32,901 bases of DNA from an uncultured Collinsella sp. (GCA_902493985.1 CABURR010000022.1:1-32901); one strand, 5' to 3'. Shown: positions 16,104 through 24,153, counted from the stretch's first letter. Translations and numbers: made by a program. Notes: generated by a model from the letters alone, not told the origin.

Positions 16104-18557
16104 ATGCGGCATGTGCATATTCATGTGACGGGCATTGTGCAGGGCGTTGGCATGCGGCCATTTGTGTATCGCGAGGCTATGGCGCATGGCATTTGCGGCT
16201 GGGTGCTCAACGCGGGCGATGGCGTGCACATCGAGGCGCATGCTTCGGTCGAGGCACTCGACGGCTTTGTCGCCGCGCTGTCGGAGCACGCGCCTGCCGC
16301 GGCCCGCGTTGAGCATGTCGCTGTTGCAGACCTGGAGCCCGACGCTTGGGATGCCGACGATGAGCAGGTATTTCGTATCGTAGCGTCGCAGGATCAGACC
16401 ATGCACACGACGCTCATCTCCCCCGATATCGCCACCTGTGACGACTGCCTGCGCGAACTGTTCGACCCCGCCGACCGACGCTATCACTACCCCTTTATCA
16501 ACTGCACCAACTGCGGGCCGCGCTTTACCATCATCCGGTCGCTGCCTTATGACCGAGCGGCCACGTCGATGGATTGCTTTCCCATGTGCCCCGAGTGCGC
16601 CGCAGAGTATGGCGACCCGCTTGACCGGCGCTTTCATGCGCAGCCCGATGCCTGCTTTGACTGCGGGCCACATATTACCTGGCGCGAGGCGGCGGGCGAC
16701 ATGGAGCTCGAGGGCTCGGGGGCGACGCCAGCCGTCGGCAGCACGCGCGAAACCAGCGATGCCATTATTGATCGCTGTGTCGAACTGCTAGCCAGCGGCG
16801 GTATTGTCGCCATCAAGGGCCTGGGCGGATTCCATCTGGCCTGCAACGCCGCCGATGAGCAGGCGGTGGTCGAGCTGCGCCGTCGCAAGCGCCGCAGCAA
16901 CAAGCCGCTTGCCGTTATGGTGTGCAGCCTTGCCGATACTGAACGCCTGTGCCATGTCGATGATGCCGAGCGCGGCTTGCTAACCGGTAGCATTCGCCCC
17001 ATCGTGCTGTTACGCCGGCGTGCTGTTGGCGAGGGAGATTCCCCCGACGCCCTTACACTCGCGCCATCCGTCGCGCACGATCTACCCGAGCTCGGCGTCA
17101 TGCTCCCCTATACACCGCTTCAGCATCTGCTGCTTGCAGCTGCCGCGTCGCATGACATGCACGCGCTGGTCATGACCAGCGGAAACCTGAGCGAGGAACC
17201 TATCGAAACCGACGATGCCCTTGCATGGGAACATCTTGTTGCCGCCGGCATCGCCGACGCGCTACTTGGCAACGACCGTGCGATTCTCACACGCTACGAC
17301 GACTCCGTGGTACGCGTGGTCGGTGGGGTCGTTATGCCCGTGCGCCGCGCTCGCGGATATGCACCCCAGCCGCTGCCGTTGCCGGCGCTCGACGGCGCTC
17401 CGTCCTGCGTGCTCGCCTGCGGCCCACAGCAAAAGGCAACGATCGCATTCACACGCGAGGATGCGAACGGCGAGGCGGCCTGTTTTGTATCGCAGCATAT
17501 TGGCGATGTCGAAAACGGCGAGACCTTCGATGCCTGGAACGCCGCGCGCACGCGCTTGGAAGATCTCTTCGACTTGACGCCCGCCGCGCTGGCCTGCGAC
17601 TTGCACCCCAGCTACCTATCGAGTCAGTGGGCGCGCGAGCAGGCGCGAAAATGCAATCTGCCGCTCGTCGAGGTGCAGCACCATCATGCGCATATCGCGA
17701 GCGTAATGGCCGAGGCTATCGCCGCAGGCCAGCTTACAACCAACGCACGCGTCCTCGGTATTGCCTTCGATGGTACGGGTGCCGGCACCGACGGCACCAT
17801 ATGGGGCGGTGAGTTCCTTGTCGCCGGCCTTGCCGATTTTGAACGCACCGCGCACCTGCGCACCTGGGCGCTGCCAGGCGGTGCCGCATCCGTGCGCGAT
17901 GCCCGGCGCAACGCCTTTGCCCTGCTGAGCGAGCTCGGCCTGCTCGAGCACCCAGGTGCCGCGAGACTATTGGGCACCCTCGACGAGCAGACGTGCAGCA
18001 TCACGGCTACGATGATCGAGCGGAACATCAACAGCCCACGCACGAGCAGTATGGGGCGTCTCTTTGATGCCGCCGCTGCTGTTTTGGGCATTTGCGGGCA
18101 GGCAACCTACGAAGGCGAACCCGCCATCGAACTCGAAGCCGCCGCCTGGCGCGCACTCGGCGGTAAGCCCGTTCGTCTCGACGGCAATCATGCAGGCGTA
18201 TTCACGTCTGACGCCAACTCCCCCATCTTGGACCCCCAACCGCTCATCGAAGCTCTTCTGAATGGAATCGAGGCAGGCGCGCCGGCCGACAGGCTCGCGC
18301 TCGGGTTTCACATCGCCATTACGCACGCTACGACCCACATCGCGTGCGAGATCTGTGATCGCGAAGGCCTCGATACCGTCGCGCTCTCGGGCGGTGTGTT
18401 CATGAACCGGCTTTTGCTTCAGCTCCTTACCCACGAACTCAAAGACGCTGGCCTTGCCGTCTTGGTCCCCCACGCCGTGCCCGTCAACGACGGCTGCATC
18501 GCCTACGGTCAGGCCGCCATCGCTCGCGCTCGCCTCGCGCAGACGGCGTTGCGATAG
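16104..18557 (+). CDS. hypF: Hydrogenase maturation carbamoyltransferase HypF
   Basis: An 817-aa enzyme that makes the thiocarboxamide on HypE from carbamoyl phosphate, the source of CN ligands of [NiFe]-hydrogenase. Domain order is standard: acylphosphatase (1-90, GIVQGVGMRPFVYR), two zinc fingers (from Cys112/Cys115, CDDC, NCTNC, CPEC, CFDC), a YrdC-like domain (IKGLGGFHLACNA) and a Kae1-like C-terminal domain (VQHHHAHIASVMAE, FDGTGAGTDG, SGGVFMN). The start at 16104 was chosen because GGGGAG precedes it with good spacing; the ATG at 16089 would put that site inside the gene. Confidence 0.97.
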   Translation: MRHVHIHVTGIVQGVGMRPFVYREAMAHGICGWVLNAGDGVHIEAHASVEALDGFVAALSEHAPAAARVEHVAVADLEPDAWDADDEQVFRIVASQDQTMHTTLISPDIATCDDCLRELFDPADRRYHYPFINCTNCGPRFTIIRSLPYDRAATSMDCFPMCPECAAEYGDPLDRRFHAQPDACFDCGPHITWREAAGDMELEGSGATPAVGSTRETSDAIIDRCVELLASGGIVAIKGLGGFHLACNAADEQAVVELRRRKRRSNKPLAVMVCSLADTERLCHVDDAERGLLTGSIRPIVLLRRRAVGEGDSPDALTLAPSVAHDLPELGVMLPYTPLQHLLLAAAASHDMHALVMTSGNLSEEPIETDDALAWEHLVAAGIADALLGNDRAILTRYDDSVVRVVGGVVMPVRRARGYAPQPLPLPALDGAPSCVLACGPQQKATIAFTREDANGEAACFVSQHIGDVENGETFDAWNAARTRLEDLFDLTPAALACDLHPSYLSSQWAREQARKCNLPLVEVQHHHAHIASVMAEAIAAGQLTTNARVLGIAFDGTGAGTDGTIWGGEFLVAGLADFERTAHLRTWALPGGAASVRDARRNAFALLSELGLLEHPGAARLLGTLDEQTCSITATMIERNINSPRTSSMGRLFDAAAAVLGICGQATYEGEPAIELEAAAWRALGGKPVRLDGNHAGVFTSDANSPILDPQPLIEALLNGIEAGAPADRLALGFHIAITHATTHIACEICDREGLDTVALSGGVFMNRLLLQLLTHELKDAGLAVLVPHAVPVNDGCIAYGQAAIARARLAQTALR

Positions 18558-18604
18558 GCTGTTTTGCCAGCCTGCGCGCCGCCGTCTCACAGGTGTAACG
18601 CGTT

Positions 18605-18623
18605 TGCTCGCGACTCCCGCGAG
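18605..18623 (+). other. Small hairpin between hypF and hypC
   Basis: GCTCGCG and CGCGAGC pair over 7 bp with a 5-base loop; just after it are CCATCAACTGATGG and AGGCGCCTA palindromes. There is no T-run. The 131-base gap has no other recognisable feature, and may hold a processing site in the hyp transcript. Confidence 0.35.
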
Positions 18624-18688
18624 CGCTACCATCAACTGATGGGTAATTAGGCGCCTATCCAGCGCAAAACGTATAAAAGGGAAACATT

Positions 18689-18949
18689 ATGTGCCTTGCC
18701 GTTCCCGGTAAAGTGGTCAAACGCGACGACGACCTTAAAGCGACCGTCGACATGATGGGCATCGAGCGCCCCGTTTCGCTGCGCCTCGTGCCGACGGCGC
18801 AGGTCGGCGACTATATTCTTGTGCACGCCGGCTTTGGCATTCAGATTGTCGACGAGCAGGAAGCCCAAGAGACACTCGAGCTCGTCAACACCATGACCGA
18901 GCTGGCCGAAGAGGACCAGCTCGCCACCAACCCGGCCGAGGCATACTAG
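18689..18949 (+). CDS. hypC: Hydrogenase maturation chaperone HypC
   Basis: An 86-aa HypC/HybG/HupF protein. It begins MCLAVPGKV; Cys2 is essential for binding the hydrogenase large-subunit precursor and the Fe(CN)2CO moiety together with HypD. The VGDYILVHAGFGI segment contains the conserved His. Canonical length. Its TAG overlaps the GTG of hypD. Confidence 0.97.
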   Translation: MCLAVPGKVVKRDDDLKATVDMMGIERPVSLRLVPTAQVGDYILVHAGFGIQIVDEQEAQETLELVNTMTELAEEDQLATNPAEAY

Positions 18950-20064
18950 TGGCGGCGGCGCAGCCGGTTCGCTCCGGTATCGACTTTTCGGCATTTCGCG
19001 ACCCCAAGCTGGCTCGCGAGCTCATCGATCGTATTCATGGGCTTGTCGGCAACCGCAGCATCAACCTTATGGAAGTCTGCGGCACGCATACCGTGAGCAT
19101 TGGCCGCTATGGCTTTCGCTCCATTATGCCGACGGGACTCAAACTGCTAAGCGGCCCGGGGTGCCCCGTTTGCGTCACCGCCAACCGCGACATCGATCAT
19201 GCAATCGCGCTTTCCAACATGGACGGCGCCATCATCACCACCTTTGGCGACATGATGCGCGTGCCCGGATCGTCCACCTCGCTTGCCGCGCAAAAGGCGG
19301 CGGGGCACGACATCCGCATCGTCTACTCTCCGCTCGACGCACTCGACATTGCCGAGCAAAATCCCGAACGCCCGGTCATCTTTATGGGCGTCGGCTTTGA
19401 GACCACAACGCCCACCATTGCCGCCGCTATCCTGGAGGCCGACGCGCGCGGGCTCCAGAACTTCTCGGTCTACTGTGCTCACAAGACCACGCCGCCGGCT
19501 CTGCGTGCGATCTCCAACGACCCCGAGACGACCATCGACGGCTTTATCCTGCCTGGTCACGTCGCTACCATCACAGGCCTGGCACCCTTTAGCTTTTTGG
19601 TCGACGAGTTCAATACCCCGGGCGTGGTCACGGGATTTGAGCCGGTCGATATCCTGCAGGGCATCTGCATGCTGGTCCAGATGGTTGTCGGGGACAAGCC
19701 CGCGATTGGCAACGCCTACCGCCGTGGCGTCAACGCTGGCGGCAATCCCGTAGCTCGCCAGCTGGTCGAGCAGGTATTTGAGCCGTGCGACACCACGTGG
19801 CGCGGGCTGGGACCGATTGCCAACTCGGGTCTTTCCATCCGACCCGAATTCGCGCGCTTTGATGCCGACGCCCGCTTTGACGCGCCCATTGAACCGACGG
19901 TCGAGCCACGCGGGTGCCGCTGCGGCGACGTGCTGCGCGGTGCCATCACGCCGAGCGACTGCCCGCTCTTTGGCCACGCATGTACGCCCGAACACCCCGT
20001 CGGCCCCTGCATGGTGAGCTCCGAAGGCAGCTGCGCGGCGTACTACCGTTACCGCGACTGCTAG
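18949..20064 (+). CDS. hypD: Hydrogenase maturation iron-sulfur protein HypD
   Basis: A 371-aa HypD, the [4Fe-4S] scaffold on which the Fe(CN)2CO group is built with HypC. Motifs: MEVCGTHT near 42-49, GPGCPVCVT with the two redox Cys, and FGDMMRVPGS. At the C-terminus, CRCGDVLRG and a Cys-rich segment (CPLFGHAC, GPCMVSSEGSCAAYY) hold cluster ligands. The GTG start overlaps the hypC stop (TAGTG). The structured repeat begins directly after its stop. Confidence 0.97.
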   Translation: MAAAQPVRSGIDFSAFRDPKLARELIDRIHGLVGNRSINLMEVCGTHTVSIGRYGFRSIMPTGLKLLSGPGCPVCVTANRDIDHAIALSNMDGAIITTFGDMMRVPGSSTSLAAQKAAGHDIRIVYSPLDALDIAEQNPERPVIFMGVGFETTTPTIAAAILEADARGLQNFSVYCAHKTTPPALRAISNDPETTIDGFILPGHVATITGLAPFSFLVDEFNTPGVVTGFEPVDILQGICMLVQMVVGDKPAIGNAYRRGVNAGGNPVARQLVEQVFEPCDTTWRGLGPIANSGLSIRPEFARFDADARFDAPIEPTVEPRGCRCGDVLRGAITPSDCPLFGHACTPEHPVGPCMVSSEGSCAAYYRYRDC

Positions 20065-20211
20065 GTTCCGCCGTTCTAACGAACGGCGGACCGGCCGACG
20101 CTGCGCACCATTCAGGCGAGCGATTTGCCTTTCAATCGTCGGCTGCGGGCAAAAGCCCAGCAGCCTCCTCTTTCAAGGCAACTCACTTCGTCTGAATGGC
20201 GCTCGCTGACT
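20065..20211 (+). repeat. Structured 3'-flank element, copy 4 (between hypD and hypE)
   Basis: It begins right after the hypD TAG. The first hairpin has arms TCCGCCGTTC (20067-20076) and GAACGGCGGA (20081-20090) around TAAC. The CCGACGCTG box is at 20095-20103. The long arm has CCATTCAG (20108-20115) with CTGAATGG (20192-20199), then TTGCCTT (20125-20131) with AAGGCAA (20175-20181). The inner hairpin is GGCTGC+GGGC, loop AAAA, GCCC, bulged A (20159), GCAGCC (20160-20165). It ends CGCTCGCTGAC. The sequence differs at most stem positions from the other copies, but the fold and the bulge are the same. It lies inside the hyp gene run, where a full terminator would be unexpected. Confidence 0.8.
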
Positions 20212-20277
20212 TTTACTTAACATCGATTTTGCCACACTCGGCTATTGCCGATTCCACCCACGATTGGAGTTTTCGAT

Positions 20278-21312
20278 ATGTCCCGTACTGCCACCGATAG
20301 CACTGTCCTGCTGGGCCACGGCTCCGGCGGCCAGATGATGAAGCGCATTATCGATGAGGTCTTTCTGGATGCCTTTGGGTCGCCCGAGCTGCTTGCGGGC
20401 AACGATGCCGGTGTCGCCGCGCTGCCCGCAAGCGGGCGAATCGCCATGTCGACCGACAGCTTTGTGGTGACGCCGCAGTTCTTCCCCGGCGGCAATATCG
20501 GCCGCCTCGCCGTATGCGGAACCGTCAACGACGTCGCGACCTCGGGCGCCAACGTGCGCTACCTCTCATGCGGCTTTATCCTCGAAGAGGGCTATCCCAT
20601 GGACAAGCTGCGCCAGATTGTACAGACCATGGCCGAAACGGCACATGAGGCAGGTGTGAAGATTATCACCGGCGACACCAAGGTGGTCGAGCGCGGCGGT
20701 GCCGACGGCGTCTACATCAATACCGCCGGCGTGGGCGAGGTACCCGCGGGCGTGGCGCTCAGCGGTGCAAACTGCCAGCCCGGCGATGTCATCTTGGTCT
20801 CGGGCACGCTGGGCGACCACGGCATCGCCATCATGAGCCAGCGCGAGGGCTTGGCGTTTTCGAGCAACATTGAAAGCGACGCTGCGCCGCTCAATCATCT
20901 GATTGCCGACGTGCTCGCCGCCGCCCCCGACACCCGCTGCTTCCGCGACCCCACGCGCGGTGGCCTGGCATCCACGCTCAACGAGTTTGCCCAGGCCAGC
21001 GGCGTTGCCATGGAGATCGACGAGGATGCCGTGCCCGTGCGCCCCGACGTGCAGGCGGCATGTGAGATGCTCGGCTACGACGTTCTGCAGGTGGCAAACG
21101 AGGGCAAGATGGTCGCCGTGGTGCCGGCTGAGCAGGCCGATGCCGCGCTGGCGGCCATGCGCGCCGCCCGCTACGGCGAGAACGCCGCCATCATCGGTCG
21201 CGTGCTGCCGCTTGCCGAGGGCGCTCGACCCGCCGTGCGCGTACGCACCGGCTGGGGCTCGACCCGTATTCTCGATATGCTCGTAGGAGAGCAGCTGCCG
21301 AGAATTTGCTAG
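20278..21312 (+). CDS. hypE: Hydrogenase maturation protein HypE
   Basis: A 344-aa ATP-dependent dehydratase of the PurM/SelD fold. HypF carbamoylates its C-terminal Cys, then HypE dehydrates it to thiocyanate and donates CN. LGHGSGGQMMKRII and the GNDAG, STDSF, and NDVA segments are the ATP-binding parts, and the protein ends PRIC with the acceptor Cys last. The start at 20278 is favoured by TTGGAG upstream over an ATG at 20245. It follows hypD by about 210 bases that hold a structured repeat. Confidence 0.97.
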   Translation: MSRTATDSTVLLGHGSGGQMMKRIIDEVFLDAFGSPELLAGNDAGVAALPASGRIAMSTDSFVVTPQFFPGGNIGRLAVCGTVNDVATSGANVRYLSCGFILEEGYPMDKLRQIVQTMAETAHEAGVKIITGDTKVVERGGADGVYINTAGVGEVPAGVALSGANCQPGDVILVSGTLGDHGIAIMSQREGLAFSSNIESDAAPLNHLIADVLAAAPDTRCFRDPTRGGLASTLNEFAQASGVAMEIDEDAVPVRPDVQAACEMLGYDVLQVANEGKMVAVVPAEQADAALAAMRAARYGENAAIIGRVLPLAEGARPAVRVRTGWGSTRILDMLVGEQLPRIC

Positions 21313-21436
21313 GGCGGAATCGCGCGGTCGGCGCGATGTGGCTTGATATCCCTGGAGATGTTCAGATTCCAAGCGCGCCCAACGCGGAAGCCCAGTATTA
21401 TGAGGTGCGTTTTGAAACCCAATGACGGGAGCTTTC

Positions 21437-22105
21437 ATGGCAGCAGCTTTTTCCCATGTGATCTTTGACCTGGACGGCACCATCCTCAACACGCTCGAAG
21501 ACCTGGCGGCCGCCGGCAACCATACCTGCGAGATGCACGGCTGGCCCACGTTTGCCGTTGACGAGTACCGCTACAAGGTGGGAAACGGCATGCTCAAGCT
21601 GGTTGAGCGCTTTATGCCTGCCGAGTATGCGGGCGACGGCCGTATGTTTGAGCAGACGCTTGCCGAGTTTAGGGCTTACTACGGCGAGCACAAGGAGGAC
21701 CACACCGCCCCCTATGCCGGCACAATCGAGATGCTCGACCGCCTGCGCGCCGCGGGCGTGCAGCTTGCCGTGCTCACTAACAAGGACCACGTCTCGGCGG
21801 CTCCGCTTATCGAGAAGTATTTTGGTTCCGAGCGCTTTGCGCTGGTGCAGGGCCGCATCGATACGTTTCCCCCCAAGCCCGAGGCGCCTGTTACGCTGCA
21901 TGTGATGGAAGAGCTGGGCGCCGATCCGGCGACCACGCTCTATGTGGGCGATTCCAATGTCGATGTTCTGACCGGTCACAACGCCGGCCTTAAGAGCGCG
22001 GGCGTCAGCTGGGGTTTCCGCGGCCGTGCAGAGCTGGAGGCCGCCGGCGCCGACTACGTGGTGGACACCCAGGCAGAGCTCGCGGCGCTGATCCTGGGCG
22101 AGTAA
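21437..22105 (+). CDS. HAD hydrolase, phosphoglycolate phosphatase-like
   Basis: A 222-aa HAD-superfamily phosphatase. Motif I is FDLDGTILNT (nucleophile Asp11, acid Asp13); motif II is in LAVLTNKD; a motif III Lys lies in FPPKPEA; motif IV is VGDSNVD. The helical cap lies between residues 18 and 85, as in Gph/PgmB-type enzymes. The substrate cannot be told from the sequence; phosphoglycolate or another small phosphoester is likely. The ATG at 21437 has GGGAG upstream and is preferred to that at 21422. It is 124 bases after hypE, possibly with its own promoter. Confidence 0.88.
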   Translation: MAAAFSHVIFDLDGTILNTLEDLAAAGNHTCEMHGWPTFAVDEYRYKVGNGMLKLVERFMPAEYAGDGRMFEQTLAEFRAYYGEHKEDHTAPYAGTIEMLDRLRAAGVQLAVLTNKDHVSAAPLIEKYFGSERFALVQGRIDTFPPKPEAPVTLHVMEELGADPATTLYVGDSNVDVLTGHNAGLKSAGVSWGFRGRAELEAAGADYVVDTQAELAALILGE

Positions 22106-22146
22106 CGAGCGACACTGCTTAACGCAGCTGCGACAATTCTTCCGCG

Positions 22147-22194
22147 CGGAAAGCGCATCCCGTTTTGGAGCTCCGGAATGGGATGCGCTTTCCG
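22147..22194. repeat. 15-bp-arm inverted repeat (CCCGTTTTGG family)
   Basis: CGGAAAGCGCATCCC (22147-22161) and GGGATGCGCTTTCCG (22180-22194) pair perfectly; the loop starts GTTTTGGAGCTCC. A decayed copy lies at 7216-7256. Confidence 0.7.
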
Positions 22195-22208
22195 TTTGAG
22201 GTGCGTCG

Positions 22209-22318
22209 GGGAAACCGCATCCCGTTTCAGAGCAATATTCCGGGTCGCACTTTCCGCAACCCACCCCATTCGGAAAATGCGACCCACTATTCGGCCAAAA
22301 ACCGGGTCGCGGTTTCCC
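22209..22318. repeat. Nested inverted repeat, about 110 bases
   Basis: An outer stem pairs GGGAAACCGCATCCCG (from 22209) with CGGGTCGCGGTTTCCC (22303-22318), two mismatches. An inner stem pairs GGGTCGCACTTTCCG (22242-22256) with CGGAAAATGCGACCC (22271-22285), one mismatch. Arm sequences resemble the neighbouring 22147-22194 unit, so the two look like diverged relatives placed side by side. Confidence 0.6.
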
Positions 22319-22337
22319 AAGCACTCGATGCAACGCT

Positions 22338-22362
22338 GGCACAAGGAGTGTCCCCAAGTGCC
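22338..22362 (-). repeat. GGGGAC-type REP-like hairpin
   Basis: GGCAC (22338-22342) and GTGCC (22358-22362) form a short stem around a loop that reads GGGGACACTCCTT on the minus strand. It follows structured element copy 2, as the hairpins at 2467 and 25735 follow copies 1 and 3. Confidence 0.5.
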
Positions 22363-22401
22363 GCCCCAATGACCACCATGGCAACGACGCAGGTAGAGGA
22401 T

Positions 22402-22553
22402 GGACAGCGAGCGACGTCCAGGACGAACAAGTTGGCATGAAAAAGGCGAGGCATAGACCTTCTGGTCATGCCTCGCCTTTTGAATGACAAATTGTCGTCC
22501 TGGGCGGCGCACAGCGTCAACTGGTTACGCGGTTCGTAGAACCGCGTAACCCC
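22402..22553 (-). repeat. Structured 3'-flank element, copy 2 (after the lipoprotein gene)
   Basis: It begins 3 bases after the lipoprotein stop. The first hairpin has arms GTTACGCGGTTC and GAACCGCGTAAC (22524-22550, minus reading) with loop TAC, followed by TTGACGCTG. The outer stem pairs 22415-22426 with 22495-22506. The inner hairpin has 14-bp arms 22441-22454 and 22468-22481, then GACC/GGTC around an AGAA loop with one bulged base (22455). The inner stem is read GGCGAGGCAT here but GGCGGCAT, GGGCGC and GGCTGC in the other copies, always with a matching partner. It ends CGCTGTCC. Confidence 0.8.
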
Positions 22554-23111
22554 CTAGCTCAGCATTGCATCCATCATCTCGGAGTTGACGGAGTCGTCGG
22601 CAGACCACTCGCCGTCGTCGTTGCAGGTGTACTTGAAGATAACCGTGGTCTTCCTGGGCTCGGTGGCCTTGGTCACATCGACCATAACCTGACCGGCCAT
22701 CTTGTACAGCTCGTCATCGGAAGGAACCGTGTCAAGCGCGGCGACCTTCTCCTGATACTGGGTGGAGAAGTCCTCGACGATCTTGTTCATAGACTTGCAG
22801 GTGATGGAGACCTCGGCGGTCGCGACACCCTTGTCCTCGTCGACCGTCACGTCGCCGATCTTGTAGTCAAAGCCTTCGAGATAGGTCTTGGCATACTCCT
22901 TGGGATCGATACCCAGCTGCTCGAACTCGTCGCCCGAAGCTTCCTCCAGACCAGAGAGAAAGTCGTCGCCACCGTTCTTGACCTCGTCAAACTGAGTCGT
23001 AAGATCCTCGGTGATGAGTTTCTCGATCGAAGGGCCTCCGCAACCGGAAAGCACGACCACACATGCAACCAAGACGGCCATGAGGGGCGCAAGCAGAAGC
23101 TTCTTTTTCAT
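22554..23111 (-). CDS. Putative lipoprotein
   Basis: A 185-aa exported protein. A lysine-rich start (MKKK), a hydrophobic stretch (5-21) and the lipobox LSGC with Cys24 make a type II signal peptide, so the mature protein is anchored on the outside of the cytoplasmic membrane. The rest is acidic with alpha/beta character and a repeated-looking VTVDEDKGVATAEVSI strand, as in DUF5105-like lipoproteins. No catalytic motif is seen. The ATG at 23111 has GGGAGGAAC upstream and gives the signal peptide; longer upstream reading is not plausible. Function unknown. Confidence 0.88.
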   Translation of the reverse strand: MKKKLLLAPLMAVLVACVVVLSGCGGPSIEKLITEDLTTQFDEVKNGGDDFLSGLEEASGDEFEQLGIDPKEYAKTYLEGFDYKIGDVTVDEDKGVATAEVSITCKSMNKIVEDFSTQYQEKVAALDTVPSDDELYKMAGQVMVDVTKATEPRKTTVIFKYTCNDDGEWSADDSVNSEMMDAMLS

Positions 23112-23292
23112 GTTGTTCCTCCCAATCAGCGGCGCTGCGCTTCCCAGACGCGGCGCACGTTGTAATAAGTAAGCCCATACTATCCACTTATGAACACCCT
23201 CGGCAACGCGAAGGCACGGTCGGTTCGTTTTAGCGTCCGAACGGTTTGCAAGCCCGCCCAACGTGCAATAAAACGCTTTCCCGCGGTGCAAT

Positions 23293-23321
23293 AAAAAAGG
23301 TGGCCGGAAAACCCGACCACC
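23293..23321 (-). terminator. Terminator after the PTS IIA gene
   Basis: GGTGGCCGG (23299-23307) pairs with CCGACCACC (23313-23321), one wobble, and the minus strand continues with six T (23298-23293). Confidence 0.85.
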
Positions 23322-23347
23322 CTTGCACATCCTTTGGATGCCGCAGT

Positions 23348-23884
23348 TTACTTGCGGACGACCTTAACGATGGCGTCACCGGCGGCGACAGCGGAGTCGG
23401 CCTCAACGGCGAGTTCGACATCGGCAAACTCGGCGGTGTTGGACACGGCCACCACGACGCAGTCCTTGTAACCGGCAGCGGCGATCTTGGCGCGGTCGAT
23501 CTTGAGTATGGGCTGGCCAGCCTTCACAACGTCGTCGGCCTTGACGAAGCCCTCGAAGCCGTCGCCGTTCATGTTGACGGTATCGACGCCAACGTGCACC
23601 AGAACCTCGATGCCGCTATCGGACTGCAGACCCACGGCGTGACCCATGGTGACGGTCACCTTACCGTCGCAGGGAGCGTAGACCAGATCGTCCTCGGGCC
23701 ACACGGCACAGCCCTTGCCCAGAACCTCGCCACCAAAGACGGGATCGGGCACGTCGGCCATCTTGATGACCTTGCCCTTGACGGGCGAGCACAGCACGTC
23801 GGCGCCAGCAGAAGCAGAGATGGAGGCCGGAGCAGCGGCAGCCGCGGGCTCAGCCTTCTTCTTGAACATGTCAAACAGACCCAT
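23348..23884 (-). CDS. PTS glucose-type enzyme IIA component
   Basis: A 178-aa cytoplasmic IIA-Glc-like protein. The phosphorylated His97 is in VLVHVGVDTV and the accessory His82 in MGHAVGLQSD; the fold starts at VLCSPVKGKV. An Ala-rich linker (11-27) follows the amphipathic start MGLFDMFKKK, a feature of free-standing Crr proteins that contact the membrane. It passes phosphate from HPr to sugar EIIBC permeases, and may regulate carbon use. The ATG at 23884 has AGAGGAGAA upstream. Monocistronic with promoter and terminator. Confidence 0.95.
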   Translation of the reverse strand: MGLFDMFKKKAEPAAAAAPASISASAGADVLCSPVKGKVIKMADVPDPVFGGEVLGKGCAVWPEDDLVYAPCDGKVTVTMGHAVGLQSDSGIEVLVHVGVDTVNMNGDGFEGFVKADDVVKAGQPILKIDRAKIAAAGYKDCVVVAVSNTAEFADVELAVEADSAVAAGDAIVKVVRK

Positions 23885-23933
23885 ACGTTTTCTCCTCTTG
23901 ATTAAGCGCAACGTTGTGCGCATGCCTACGGTA

Positions 23934-23962
23934 ATTATAGTGCCAAATGGTTCAAATGCTAA
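23934..23962 (-). promoter_or_regulatory. Promoter of the PTS IIA gene
   Basis: TTAGCA (23957-23962) and a consensus TATAAT (23934-23939) are 17 bases apart on the minus strand. A palindrome (GCGCAACGTTGTGCGC, 23906-23921) lies just downstream in the leader and could be an operator or a 5' hairpin. Confidence 0.7.
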
Positions 23963-24091
23963 GGTGGGGACTCGAATCGCGAGCCCTTCCCGGTAGTGCT
24001 CGTGGGACGAGCATCTCCTTTGCATCGCGAGTCGATAAGCCGAGTATCGCCTGCGCACGGGACGGGCAGAAGCGGGCGCACCAAACCCGAT

Positions 24092-24153
24092 ACTTCTTTT
24101 CGCTCTCGAGTCCTGCCGCCGCCCCGTCCCTGACACTTCCTGATACCGACCGA
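24092..24153 (-). repeat. Intergenic motif block shared with 30118-30177
   Basis: On the minus strand, GGTATCAGGAAGTGTCAGG is followed after about 25 variable bases by CGAAAAGAAGT. The same pair of blocks with the same separation occurs at 30118-30177, and in both places a REP-like hairpin lies just beyond the GGTATCAG end. Confidence 0.5.

Larger units (their letters stand above)
22106..22337. other. Intergenic region between convergent genes, filled with hairpin repeats
   Basis: No gene is visible. It holds two inverted-repeat units (22147-22194 and 22209-22318), listed separately, then leads into the REP-like hairpin and structured element copy 2. It separates the phosphatase gene from the convergent lipoprotein gene. 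Confidence 0.6.

Noticed and set aside
20065..20090. First hairpin of the structured element as an ordinary rho-independent terminator
   Set aside because: In none of the four copies does a T-run follow the hairpin; it is followed by a conserved GACGCTG box and a longer fold.
23965..24035. Possible tRNA 3' half (GGGGACTCGAATC string)
   Set aside because: The reverse complement gives TTCGAGTCCCC, but no matching acceptor, D or anticodon arms can be formed around it.
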